In this document: positions 46,484-56,233 of the stretch, piece by piece | How positions within the stretch are numbered: the stretch's first letter is position 1 | Layout of the letters: every line of letters starts with the position of its first letter | From: Trema orientale | Lineage: Eukaryota > Streptophyta > Magnoliopsida > Rosales > Cannabaceae | Assembly (NCBI GenBank): GCA_002914845.1 | Contig: JXTC01000154.1 | Location: 320,610-384,609, forward strand | Direction: 5' to 3' | Length of the DNA stretch: 64,000 nucleotides | Translations under genes and position numbers: made by a program | The notes under the pieces: model-generated | Database searches by the model: none | Told to the model about the DNA's origin: nothing | Seen by the model: the letters and a program-made list of their open reading frames with translations, nothing else

Positions 46484-48162
46484 TCAGGTTTTGTGGCTGC
46501 TTTCGCCTCCGCCTCCTCTCGGCTTCTTCGATTGTGAAACTGTGGTTTGTAGCGATCTTTTACCCTGATGTAGTAGTACAAAGAGCAGAAAATAAAAGAA
46601 GTGGTGAGGGAATTTAGAGAAAGAAAGAGGAGCAATCTAGAGAGAATGAAACTCTTTGAAATGTCACAACACAATCAATCTGAAAAGCAAATTTGCCGAA
46701 AGTGCCAAATAGTAGAGTAATCTCAACAATCATCTCATGAAGGCATCATCAATTTATTCTAGAAAAATTCAAGAGGAAGCAATGTTTCAATAATATACAT
46801 CAACTCATTTTTTTTTTCTTTTTTTTTTCTTTTTTTTTTGGAAAGAAGGATATGAGTTCCACATCAACTCAATTTAAACCAACAAAAAATACAAAATAGA
46901 AAACCTAACAACTTTACATAGCTCTATCTATGTGTTCTGTTTTCTTCTTTATATAACAAACATGATTTTTTTGTAAACGAAAAACACCATTGGTATAAAT
47001 GTTATTAGGTATCAACCAACTCATCAAACTGTGCCAAGAACTTAAGAGATCACATCATTGACTTAAAAGGAAAGCTGCCCCATGTTCTGTAGCCTAATAT
47101 TACCACTAGATCAATAGCAACATAGATAATATATTTACGTATACATATGAATATACTGGTCAGTTACAATGCATGCACACATGATACGTATTCATACCCG
47201 TATCTAACATTAACAAAACACATAAGAACATTGTGCATAAAGTTATAAGCCTTTAAATAAAGAAAGTTATCAACACAGACTTACATAAACTGAAACTAAA
47301 ACATAAGTATGTCAATTACCATTCTGTATTTGCGCCTCAGACGGGGACCGATCTTTGCAAGACCATCTTCAGTGCTTTTCAACATCTCGTTAGACCATGT
47401 AAGGACTGTGTCACACTGAGATAGGTTGTCGTTATTCCCCGAAAGGAACTGGCTCGAAACATTGATCAAAACAAACTCCAAAGACGAAAACGTCTCGAGC
47501 ATCACGTCGAAAGTTGTATCATTGGTATCCGATTTCTTGTTTCTTTCTACGCTCCCCGACTCCACTTCCTCCATCCGGCTCAAAAGTCCGTCCACCGCGG
47601 CAAGACCTTTGTAGACCACCATTGGTACTCTTCCATTCTTCGAATTCTTTAGCTGTTGAAGCCTTGTCCTGAACTCCTGGAGTTGAGATTTCGTCGCCAG
47701 CGCGGGTGGCGTCGCGGGGACGAGGCAGCGCAGAAGCGAGAAGAGGGTATTCTCAAGCTCTTCAATCCTCTCCATTGTCAGCGTTAGAGCTCGCCATACT
47801 TGAACCGCTGGACGATCACTTAGCCGCAACAAGGCTTCGAGTTGCTCTTTCTTTGCTCTGGTGTATTTCAAATCGTTAGCCTCCATTTCCACGCCATTCT
47901 TTAGATCACTTATAGCTTTCTCTTGCTTGTCAACCGCCTTCTGCTGAAATCGGTAGATGTAAAGTCCAACATCTGTCAAAGTCCAGTCCCCTGCACCAGT
48001 GCCGCCGCCTGCTAATAGCTGCTTGTACTGGTCGAGACTACGAACATGATGTTCGTATGACTCGAGATCATTCGTGTTCTCCTCAGTGAACTTCTTAACA
48101 ACCTCCAGGTATTTCCCAAGATCCTCCCCTAACTCGTCAAGATTGTCCATGTTGTCCTCCAT
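46484..48162 (-). CDS. uncharacterised two-exon family protein, copy 2 (307 aa)
   Basis: Exons 48162-47320 and 46564-46484 on the minus strand, with a 755-bp GT-AG intron in phase 0 (TACAGAATG|GTAATT ... TACATCAG|GGTAAA). It opens MEDNMDNLDELGEDLGKYLE, then DWTLTDVGLYIYRF near residue 74, LEALLRLSDRPAVQVWRAL, a hydrophobic patch LFSLLRCLVPATPP, NGRVPMVVYKGLAAVDGLL and CDTVLTWSNEMLKS. The last 26 residues come from the short exon and end KKPRGGGGESSHKT, matching the tail of the paralog at 42653. It shares roughly half its residues with that paralog by eye. The N-terminus is acidic and there is no targeting signal. The ATG at 48162 is the first in frame. A triplicated promoter block lies at 48691-48822. 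Function unknown. Confidence 0.8.
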
Positions 48163-48299
48163 GAATTATTTCCTCCTTTTCCTCCTTCTTGCTATACTAA
48201 TAAAACGAATCTCTTTAGCTCTCATGGAAAAGAGTACTAGTATTTTCAAGAAACAACGAAAGAAGAACAATATTTCTACTAGACAATGCAAGAAACAAT

Positions 48300-48530
48300 A
48301 TTTTTCTACTGTTTGTTTCTCCGGAAAGTAAGAAGGAAAATGCAAGAAAGCAGAGATAGAAACACAGGTAGATGGAGAGAGAGAGAGAGGCAAAAACCTT
48401 GTCTGAGTTGGAACAATGCAAGAGGAACAATATTTCTACTAAAACAATGCAAGAAATAATCCGTGTCATACCTCAGTTTTTTCATGCCAATATTTCTACT
48501 GTTTGTTTCTCGGGAAAGTAAGAAGAACAA
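48300..48530 (-). promoter_or_regulatory. leader region with repeated GAGAAACAAACA motif
   Basis: Two copies of CTACTGTTTGTTTCTC(C/G)GGAAAGTA (48306 and 48496) lie in a region with other partial duplications such as GAACAATGCAAGAAA. On the minus strand, AAACTGAG|GTATGA and AAACAAG|GTATTTGCC (about 48580) are possible splice donors. This is probably the 5' untranslated exon/intron region of the gene at 46484. Confidence 0.5.
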
Positions 48531-48690
48531 TGCAAGAAAGAGATAGAAACTAAGAGGGAGAGAGAGGGGCAAATACCTTGTTTGTTTGAGTTTTCCTTTT
48601 GCTTGAACTTGTTTGTTTGAGTTGAAAACAGAGCTTTGAGAATTTTGATTGAAAGCAGAGGAAGCAAAGTTTCGATTGAGAGGAGAGGAA

Positions 48691-48822
48691 GTAACGTTAG
48701 TTAAATGCGGTTATATCAGTTATATATAGAGTCAGGAACGTTAGTTAAATGCGGTTATTTCAGTTATATATAGAGTCAGGAACGTTAGTTAAATGCGGTT
48801 ATTTCAGTTATATATAGAGTCA
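48691..48822 (-). repeat. promoter module repeated three times (44-bp unit)
   Basis: Three adjacent units of G(T/G)AACGTTAGTTAAATGCGG plus TTATTTCAGTTATATATAGA and GTCA. On the minus strand each unit carries TATATATAAC, a TATA-like box. The equivalent single-copy sequence (TTATATACA(T/G)TTAGGAACTGATCAC) is found at the promoters near 39.2 and 44.4 kb, so only this gene has amplified it. Confidence 0.8.
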
Positions 48823-48829
48823 GGAACTG

Positions 48830-49466
48830 ATCACTTGTATTTTTTTAATTATTTAATTGCAATTTTGTTTCCCAAGTTTGGCTACTACTTATTTATTTAT
48901 TTCTGGCGCTCGAAACGATTGTGGTATATGCATCTTAATTTTTAGACTAACTCGCAATGTAACAGCTACTATTAACATCTTTAGATGCAACTTTAATATA
49001 TACCATTGAATAAAAGGAACTTATAAAAAAAGCAAAACAAGGATGTTTGAGTTTAACTTTAACAGAGTTAAATTTATTTAAAAAAAAAAAAAAAAGAGAG
49101 AGAGAACACTGGTAAAATAGAATGAACACATAAAGTTAACATGCTCAAAGTTGCACTAAAATAGCCTAGTACTGAAATACTCTCTCTAGTGGCAAAAAGC
49201 TGTGGTCTTGATTTGTAGCAGTGGGACTCTTGTTCCATTGAATATTCAATATTGTCATCCAAGTCTGAAATTAATTTTACATAGAAATAATTGAAGTTGT
49301 AACGTTGTAACATAACCAAAACATGTAGAAATAACGTATTATATTTTCCTTCAAATTAAAGCTTCTCCGCATCGCTTTCAACCAAATTTGAATATATAGA
49401 CACAAAAAAGAAGTGGTCAAATATCATGAAGCTGAAATAAAGACAAATTAACAATTTCAACAGGTG
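48830..49466. other. upstream flank shared with the 44.4-44.8 kb region
   Basis: Sequence such as GGAACTGATCACTT, TTATTTATTTCTGGCGCT, GGATGTTTGAGTTTAACTTT and TTCCATTGAATATTCAATAT matches the upstream flank of the other cluster copies. No gene. Confidence 0.5.
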
Positions 49467-49751
49467 TCACAAAGTCTGTACAATTGTATTAATTTGAGAA
49501 TAATCTATGCCTATGCTTATAGCTGTCCATGCCTCATCACATCTTCTAACAGTTTCAACACATTCAAGTAATGCTTCCTTCTTACACATACTTGAGAAAC
49601 TTGAATGGGCATTCAAAATAGATGTCAACAACAGAATCATCTTGTAGAGTTTATTTATAAAATGACCCATGTGATTTTCTTTGAACAAGATTAATCCTTT
49701 GCCTTCCGCCATTGAAGCCTCGATTACTTGCCTTCCAGCAAGTGTATCAAG
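49467..49751 (-). pseudogene. C-terminal exon fragment of the 438-residue-type gene
   Basis: The minus strand reads LDTLAGRQVIEASMAEGKGL, then ILFKENHMGHFINKLYKMIL, LTSILNAHSS and LLECVETVRRCDEAWTAI, before a stop. This aligns with the last 90 residues of the protein at 20147 at high identity. The fragment begins exactly after a good acceptor (ATTAATTTCAG), and its frame is open from that point. No upstream exon of the family remains; the PPR gene on the same strand ends only 185 bases before it. It is either a dead remnant or a spliced part of another transcript. Confidence 0.7.
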
Positions 49752-49935
49752 CTGAAATTAATGAAATCAGAATCTGTTTCTTCAAGATACAGTCCTACAT
49801 AGTTTCCTCTCTATGTCTGAGTACTAGTTTCTCTTCTGTACTTTTTTTCCTTGCTTGATATGTCCTGCTTTTAGTAATAATAAGAATAGCCCTTCCAAAA
49901 ATTTCTCCGACGTACATAAATAAGAAACCATACTA

Positions 49936-52077
49936 CTACCAATAATCCCCACAAGAACAAATACCATCCCTAAAGTGATGAAATCGGCTTGAATCTCTTA
50001 AAATGATCTCACGGCCAACAATCTTTGCTATAAGCTTGATGGCACAGTGACAATCCCCACATACACGAAGGTTCTTCATCACTCTTATTATACTCCCCTC
50101 CGGGGTACTAATCAAGCAAAATGCAATAGCGAGCCTCTCACTATGGTAAGACAACATCTCTTCCTTTTGTTCAGCCTCAACATCATGCAGTGCAAACTTT
50201 TGATCAGGAACATAACCAAATTCCTTCAACTTAACTCCCAACCAATCGAGTTTTTGATATATTTTCGCACTGAGTAGATGGGACCTATCTCCGGAAAGAA
50301 ATTCATGCCTGAATCCCTTCAGAGTGACCCAACTAGAACCTGGTTGCTTTACTATACTATTATGTTTCATCGTCATCCGTATTCTTGAGACGTCACTCCA
50401 TCTATTTGCAGAAGCATAAATATTAGACAGCAATACATAAGCAGCACTACAATTCGGTTCCAGGTCAAAAATCTTTTTTGCAGCTCTTTCAGCCACATCC
50501 AAATTAGAATGGTTTCTACAAGCACCTAGTACAGCTAGCCATACCATGGAATTTGCTTCAAAAGGCATGTTTCTAACCAAGTCCTCTGCCTCTTCCAACC
50601 TCCCACATCGGCCTAAGACATCAACCATACAAGCATAGTGTTCGCGTTTCACCTCAAAAGATTCGGTTTCACTAAAAAATTTGAAAAAGCCTCTTCCTTT
50701 CTGTAACATCCCAGAATGGCTACATGCAGAAAGCAAGCCAGTAAATGTGATTTCATCTGGCTCAATCCCTCTACGCATCATTTGGCTGAAGAGGGTCAAA
50801 GTAGACATCCCAAAACCATGCTGTGCACATCCCATAATAGCTGAGTTCCACGAGACAATGTTCTTCTGATCAGTCCTCATAAACACAGCAATCCCATCAC
50901 TTATATTGCCACATTTACTATACATGACAATAAGAGAATTACCCACAAACACATCAGTTCCTAATCCTAGTTTTATAGCTGCTGAGTGGATCTCCTTTCC
51001 CCTATCAAGAGCCTCTAATCCGCAAGAAGCATTCAAAGCACTGGTAAAAGAAGACTGGTTTGGAAGGACACCCAATTTCATCATATCCCTGAACACCTCT
51101 AAAGCATTTTCGGGTTTCCCAACCAAGGAAAATCCGGTTACAAGGGCCGTCCAGACTGCCACATTTTTGTGCAGTTTCTCCATGAAAACCTTGCAAGAAT
51201 TCTCTATTTGTTTGCAGTTTGCATAAAAGGTTATAAGAGAAGCAGATAAAAACTCATCAAAGCAGTAGCCTAACTTGACAATTTGACCATGAATTTTAAC
51301 ACCCAAATTTAAAGCCAATAAATTTGCAGAAGCAGTTAAGGCACACACCAACGTGGTTGAAGTGGGTTTGAAACCAGAACCTATCATCTTCTGGAAAAGA
51401 AACAAAGCTTCATCACTCTTCCCATTCTGGTCAAGCCCACCGATCATTGAAGTCCACGAAACTACATTGCGGCAAGGCATTACCTCAAACAAATTAATCG
51501 CATCTTCCACTCTACCATTACTAAAATAACCATGAATCATTGAATTCCAAGCTGCCACATCCCTCGTGGGCATCTCACGAAACAGGAGCTCAGCCATCTC
51601 AACCTCCCCAGACAGCATCAACCCATGAATCATTGTCGTCCAAGAAACGACATTCCTTCCAGGAATTTCATCAAAAATCTCTTTAGCCTTACTTAAATCC
51701 CCACAATCCAAACACCCTTTCATCATTGAGTTCCAAGATACCGTATCTCTAACGGGCATTTCGTCGAACAGTTTCAACGCATCATCCAACCGGCGGTTTC
51801 GAGCATAACCCGAGATCATCATCGAGTACAAATAAACATTCGGATTAGGAATACAGTCAAAAACCTCCCGGGCTTCGTCTACTCGTCGGTTCCTTAAATG
51901 AACAGAAAACAACAACTTATAATTCGGACCACTCAATTTGGCATAGTTCATCAAACCCAGAAAGCCTCCTAAGGATTTAACAAAAGCTTTAGAAGAATCA
52001 TAATTTGAAGTGAAGGAAAGCAAGCATGGCCCGCGTGATATTCCGATATATCGAAAATTGGCGGGAAATCTCATCAT
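49936..52077 (-). CDS. DYW-class pentatricopeptide repeat protein (713 aa)
   Basis: An intronless PPR protein of the plant PLS type. Such proteins bind organellar RNA one base per repeat, and DYW members usually act in C-to-U editing in mitochondria or chloroplasts. Repeats run from about residue 50 to 530 (NVYLYSMMISGYARNRRLDD, DTVSWNSMMKGC, NVVSWTTMIHGL and so on), then an E/E+ region and a C-terminal DYW domain. The latter has the deaminase-like HSERLA, the zinc-type CGDCH and SRFHHFRDGICSCGDYW at the very end. The arrangement and wording resemble Arabidopsis At5g46460 from memory. The N-terminus is basic and hydroxyl-rich, as in organelle targeting. The length is normal and no break is seen. 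The start is the first of two adjacent ATGs. Confidence 0.95.
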   Translation of the reverse strand: MMRFPANFRYIGISRGPCLLSFTSNYDSSKAFVKSLGGFLGLMNYAKLSGPNYKLLFSVHLRNRRVDEAREVFDCIPNPNVYLYSMMISGYARNRRLDDALKLFDEMPVRDTVSWNSMMKGCLDCGDLSKAKEIFDEIPGRNVVSWTTMIHGLMLSGEVEMAELLFREMPTRDVAAWNSMIHGYFSNGRVEDAINLFEVMPCRNVVSWTSMIGGLDQNGKSDEALFLFQKMIGSGFKPTSTTLVCALTASANLLALNLGVKIHGQIVKLGYCFDEFLSASLITFYANCKQIENSCKVFMEKLHKNVAVWTALVTGFSLVGKPENALEVFRDMMKLGVLPNQSSFTSALNASCGLEALDRGKEIHSAAIKLGLGTDVFVGNSLIVMYSKCGNISDGIAVFMRTDQKNIVSWNSAIMGCAQHGFGMSTLTLFSQMMRRGIEPDEITFTGLLSACSHSGMLQKGRGFFKFFSETESFEVKREHYACMVDVLGRCGRLEEAEDLVRNMPFEANSMVWLAVLGACRNHSNLDVAERAAKKIFDLEPNCSAAYVLLSNIYASANRWSDVSRIRMTMKHNSIVKQPGSSWVTLKGFRHEFLSGDRSHLLSAKIYQKLDWLGVKLKEFGYVPDQKFALHDVEAEQKEEMLSYHSERLAIAFCLISTPEGSIIRVMKNLRVCGDCHCAIKLIAKIVGREIILRDSSRFHHFRDGICSCGDYW

Positions 52078-52611
52078 CTCTACTGATCAGTAACGGTCAC
52101 TACGACAGAATCCAAAGTCCTAAAACCCCAACAGTTACTTAAATTTCAAAAGAGCAGCAAAAACGGTGCGTTTTTAAGCTTTAAAGCTTAGGACATGAAA
52201 CGGTGACGTTCAGGTGTTTGGGGTCCAAAAGGGGTACCAAATATTTTTCTCTCAAAAGAATATGCCTCTTTAGGAAAAAAAACTAGTTCTAAACAACGAA
52301 ACATAAAAAGCGAGTTAGAGAAGGAGAATGTAGGTACTAGAAAAAGAAGACTTGGAAATGTGAGGCAAGTAAGAATCTAGCATTTTTGGTTGGCTTGCCT
52401 TGATAGTGAAGAATCCTTTTCCTTCAGCAAGAAAAGAACCCAAAACAAGAAAAAGCCCCTTCTCTTATAAGAACCCCTACATTCATGCACAAAACACATG
52501 TACTAGTATCAATTATATTTTTTTTCTGAATTTTGCAGCACTTTCTTTCTGTTACAGCTTTTGTGTTTGTTCTTGTCATAAAAACCATTAATCTGAGTGG
52601 GGAAAAAAAGA
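52078..52611. other. divergent intergenic region
   Basis: The 534 bases between the start of the PPR gene (-) and the AWPM-19 gene (+) must hold both promoters. I see no clean TATA box for the PPR gene; the plus-strand gene has a leader with CTTATAAGAACCC near 52.46 kb. Confidence 0.5.
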
Positions 52612-53383
52612 ATGGCTAATGGGCAGTTGAAATCTGTTGCCTCATTACTTTTGGTGCTCAATTTCTGTATGTATGTCATAGTGTTGGGGATTGGTGGTTG
52701 GGCTATCAACAGAGCAATTGACCATGGCTTCATCATTGGTATCTCTCTCTCTCTCTCTTAAAATGTAGTTGAAAATTTTGTAAGGTGACTGATGGTGAGA
52801 CTATTACTACAGGACCTGGTTTTGATCTTCCGGCTCATTTCTCACCAATATATTTCCCAATGGGGAATGCGGCAACCGGGTTTTTTGTGACGTTCGCTTT
52901 GATCGCCGGAGTGGTTGGGGCTGCTTCGGCCATAGCCGGAGTCAACCATGTTCGCTCCTGGACCGCCGAGAGCTTGCCAGCTGCAGCCACGGCCGCCACC
53001 GTGGCCTGGACTCTCACCCTTCTTGCCATGGGGTAAAATGTTCATTTTCATGGTTTATTTTCTTACTTGTAATTCTCCATGCATGCATATATTTTATATA
53101 CCATGTTCAATCAAAATGTTGAAACTTGAAAGTACTAACTGGGCTTGTGATTGATGCAGCTTTGCTTGCAAAGAGATTGAACTAGAAATCAGGAATGCCC
53201 GATTGGTAAGAACAAATAGAATATGAACCATAAAATTCTAAAAAATTTTACGTACATGGAATATTTAAAAATCTATGTTCTCTGTTTCTGTAGAGAACAA
53301 TGGAGGCTTTCTTAATCATCCTATCAGCCACGCAAGCTATATACATAGCAGCCATTCACAGCGTTATAACCAGAAGGATATGA
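52612..53383 (+). CDS. AWPM-19-like (PM19) plasma membrane protein (160 aa)
   Basis: Four exons: 52612-52738, 52813-53032, 53160-53205 and 53294-53383; all three introns are GT-AG. The protein opens MANGQLKSVASLLLVLNFCM, with transmembrane segments in LLLVLNFCMYVIVLGIGGW, FFVTFALIAGVVGAASAIAG, TAATVAWTLTLLAMGFACKE and AFLIILSATQAIYIAAIH, four in all. It includes the loop GFDLPAHFSPIYFPMGNAAT typical of the AWPM-19 family. Members are small plasma-membrane proteins; several are induced by abscisic acid, cold or drying, and rice PM1 has been reported to help ABA uptake. Length (about 160-180) and topology fit. The first intron begins with a TC microsatellite. Confidence 0.93.
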
Positions 53384-53699
53384 ATTTGAGAGTTCAGAGA
53401 GTGACTTGAAATTGTGTGCTGTATCTTGGTTTTTATTTTACTGATTCTTTTTCTCCTCTTTTTTTGTACTTTTTCCTCTTTTTTCTTAGCCATTTCATTT
53501 GTATCTTTTCAATTATTTACCGTGCCAAAATCTTGCTAGGAAGATTGGCACTTTGCTGTGTGATTTGGTGTGATGATATTGGATTGGATTGGTTTATCAT
53601 AAACAAATAAATACATTTGTATGATATAGTCAATTATTTGTGTAAATGGTTTTTGGCACATCAAAGAACTTGGTATGAAAACCAGGGGTTCATATGAAA

Positions 53700-53812
53700 A
53701 CTTAGAAATATAATTCATCACCCTCCATTGATAAATATTTTTTCAAGAGAGAGAGAGAGAGAGAGAAACTTAGAAATATAATTCATCACCCTCCATTGAT
53801 AAATATTTTTTC

Positions 53813-53851
<39 letters not shown>
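53700..53851. repeat. 68-bp tandem duplication with GA microsatellites
   Basis: ACTTAGAAATATAATTCATC plus ACCCTCCATTGATAAATATT occurs twice, each followed by a GA run (about 20 and 36 bases). Confidence 0.85.
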
Positions 53852-53861
<10 letters not shown>

Positions 53862-56233
53862 AGAGAACAGCAACAATAAGTTTCTGATAGAAACTATCCA
53901 TCATTCAAAAGCAACTTTTCCCCCTTTGAGAAGGAGGGTATGGAGTAAAAACACCAGGATATCATGCAAGTGAACAAATAATGAAAATAGTTGTGCTCTG
54001 TAATGACACGATAGTCCCACAGCTGCATAAGGGGTAAAAAAAATACAGAACAATAAAAAAACTACACTGCAAAATTAACATGTAAACGTCATAAAAGCTA
54101 GCGACAATAAGCTTGCCTACTACTTTCGACACTATAACCACCACAAACCTTTTACTGTCTATCAAGCAAGTCGGGCCTCTTGGCTCTTGCCCCATTATTC
54201 TTTGGAAAAAAAAAAAAAAAAAAAACTCTACGCAGTTCTAACTCTCGAAATTCACAATGTACTCTCAACCAGACCCTTCATCGTCATTATGATTCTGTTT
54301 GACCAATGAATTCCCTTCATCTTCCATTTCTGCATCAACTGATAACCTGGAGTGCCAAACAAGATTAGGTATGTATAGATTATCCTCAGTTTAATCTATG
54401 GCATAATATTCTGTAATCATAAGCAAATAGGAAAAGTTTAAGAGTATCTGTATACGCACATAAGTAAAGAGATAAAATAAAAGGCATTTAAAAGGCCTAG
54501 ACTAGGCCCCCCATGAAGCCTTCTATTTAATTTTCTAAAAGTCTGAGGTCTGATTAACAATATGTACCAATATTGTCTCTCTGGAAAGAGGCAAAATCTG
54601 CCATACTTACGCTGTTGTTGTGAACCTAGATCTGACCCTTATTCTACCCTCTATCTTCTGTCTAGTGCTAGCAAACATCCAACTTCCAAAAGAGCCTAAT
54701 GGCAAATCTTCTATCCCTATAGACTGATAAACATTACATGACTTTCATCACCTTGGCTATAACCATAAACTGTATGAAGCATCATTCCACTGCTACAACA
54801 TTCTCACCTTCATGTACTCATTAAGGATATGGAACAGATAAAGCTTGATGGATCATATTGAACAGAAATGGAAAACTAATAATACAAGATGCAGAAGCTA
54901 CATGTTCCAAAAAGCATCAGCAAGAACTAAATATGTTCAACAAACAAAAGATAACAACTCTCAAGAACATGTTGTGAAGATTATTAACAGCGTCTGTCGT
55001 CTGATAAGAATATCCTACTAGTACTTGAACTATTATGCTTTACTGACACGTTTAAACAAATCTCTAACATTTTTACAAGAGGCAGTACTCTAAGCTACCA
55101 AGCTTTTTCTTCTAACTATTGCAAACTACGTGAAGATACACTTTTCTCTTCTTCTCGCATCCTTCTAACATCTTCACCTTCAATGATGACTATAGAATCA
55201 CCTCACGGCATGTGTCCCTAAACAATCAACTTTGTTTCATTATATCCCAAAGAGAACTTTCCTACCTCATCATACATCACATGATAAAACATATGAAAGG
55301 CCCCTTACTGTTTCATCCTCTCAAATTAAAACCTTTTGGCAACAGAATAACTACAAATAACATTTACAAGAGTATAAAATCAAAGGCACTTCACACCTCA
55401 AAATTCCAAAAAACCTCCTTATATTCTATACAATTTCGTCTCATCAAGAAGTGGCCCCTTTTTTTTGGCCTAAAACTAAAAAGAAAAAGATGAGCCTTAA
55501 TTTTAAACGTGTGTTAAAGAACTTTCTCCCATTAACTCTAATCTGACAAACAGAAAATTATTAATTCCAACATAAAATATTTTACATATGCCATGTGACA
55601 TCATAAGATTTGCCGTACAAAAGAAACCAAAACTTTAAGAGAATGAAATCAACTAAAAATACTTAGTATTCGTTTCTCCTTAGTATATCCTCCTTTACTA
55701 TCAAAGAGAGATCATAAAATTTGCCGTAAAAAAGAAACCAAGACTTTAAGAGAATGAAATCAACCAAAAATACTTAGTATTCGTTTCTCCTTAGTACATC
55801 CTCCTTTACTATCAGAGAGAGAATGAATTGCAAAGATGTGAGGTAAAATTTCATGCAGCACATAGCATACCAAGCATATATAATCCCCAAAAAAACACAA
55901 ACATCACTCCCCCAACCCCTGAGACCAATAAATTTGTGGTAGAAAAATATTTCTTTGATACAAACAAAACAGATATCAAATGTTGATCTACACAATAGAA
56001 CTGGTTGAAACTAAGCACATGAGAAACCAATTGTCTCTTGGGAGAACTGGTACTGGTAAAGCTTGAAAGTATCTAATGAAGAAATAAATAAATACAGTAG
56101 ACATAAATAACTACGATCCTGATAAATTCCCCAGCATCCTAATACATTACAGATCTTTGTATCGTAGCACGTCAAACAAAACAGAAAAAATCTAAAACAA
56201 GTCTAACGAATGAGATAGAATCCCAACCTCATC
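53852..56233. other. intergenic DNA / 3' flank
   Basis: No convincing gene. A possible minus-strand 3' exon near 54270-54348 (frame ending AEMEDEGNSLVKQNHNDDEG then a stop, after acceptor CACTCCAG) could belong to an alternative transcript of the gene at 56234 or be chance. A 111-bp duplication lies at 55600. Confidence 0.4.
55600..55822. repeat. 111-bp tandem duplication
   Basis: Two adjacent units of ATCATAA(G/A)ATTTGCCGTA, then ACTTTAAGAGAATGAAATCA and TATTCGTTTCTCCTTAGTA, with few differences. Confidence 0.85.
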
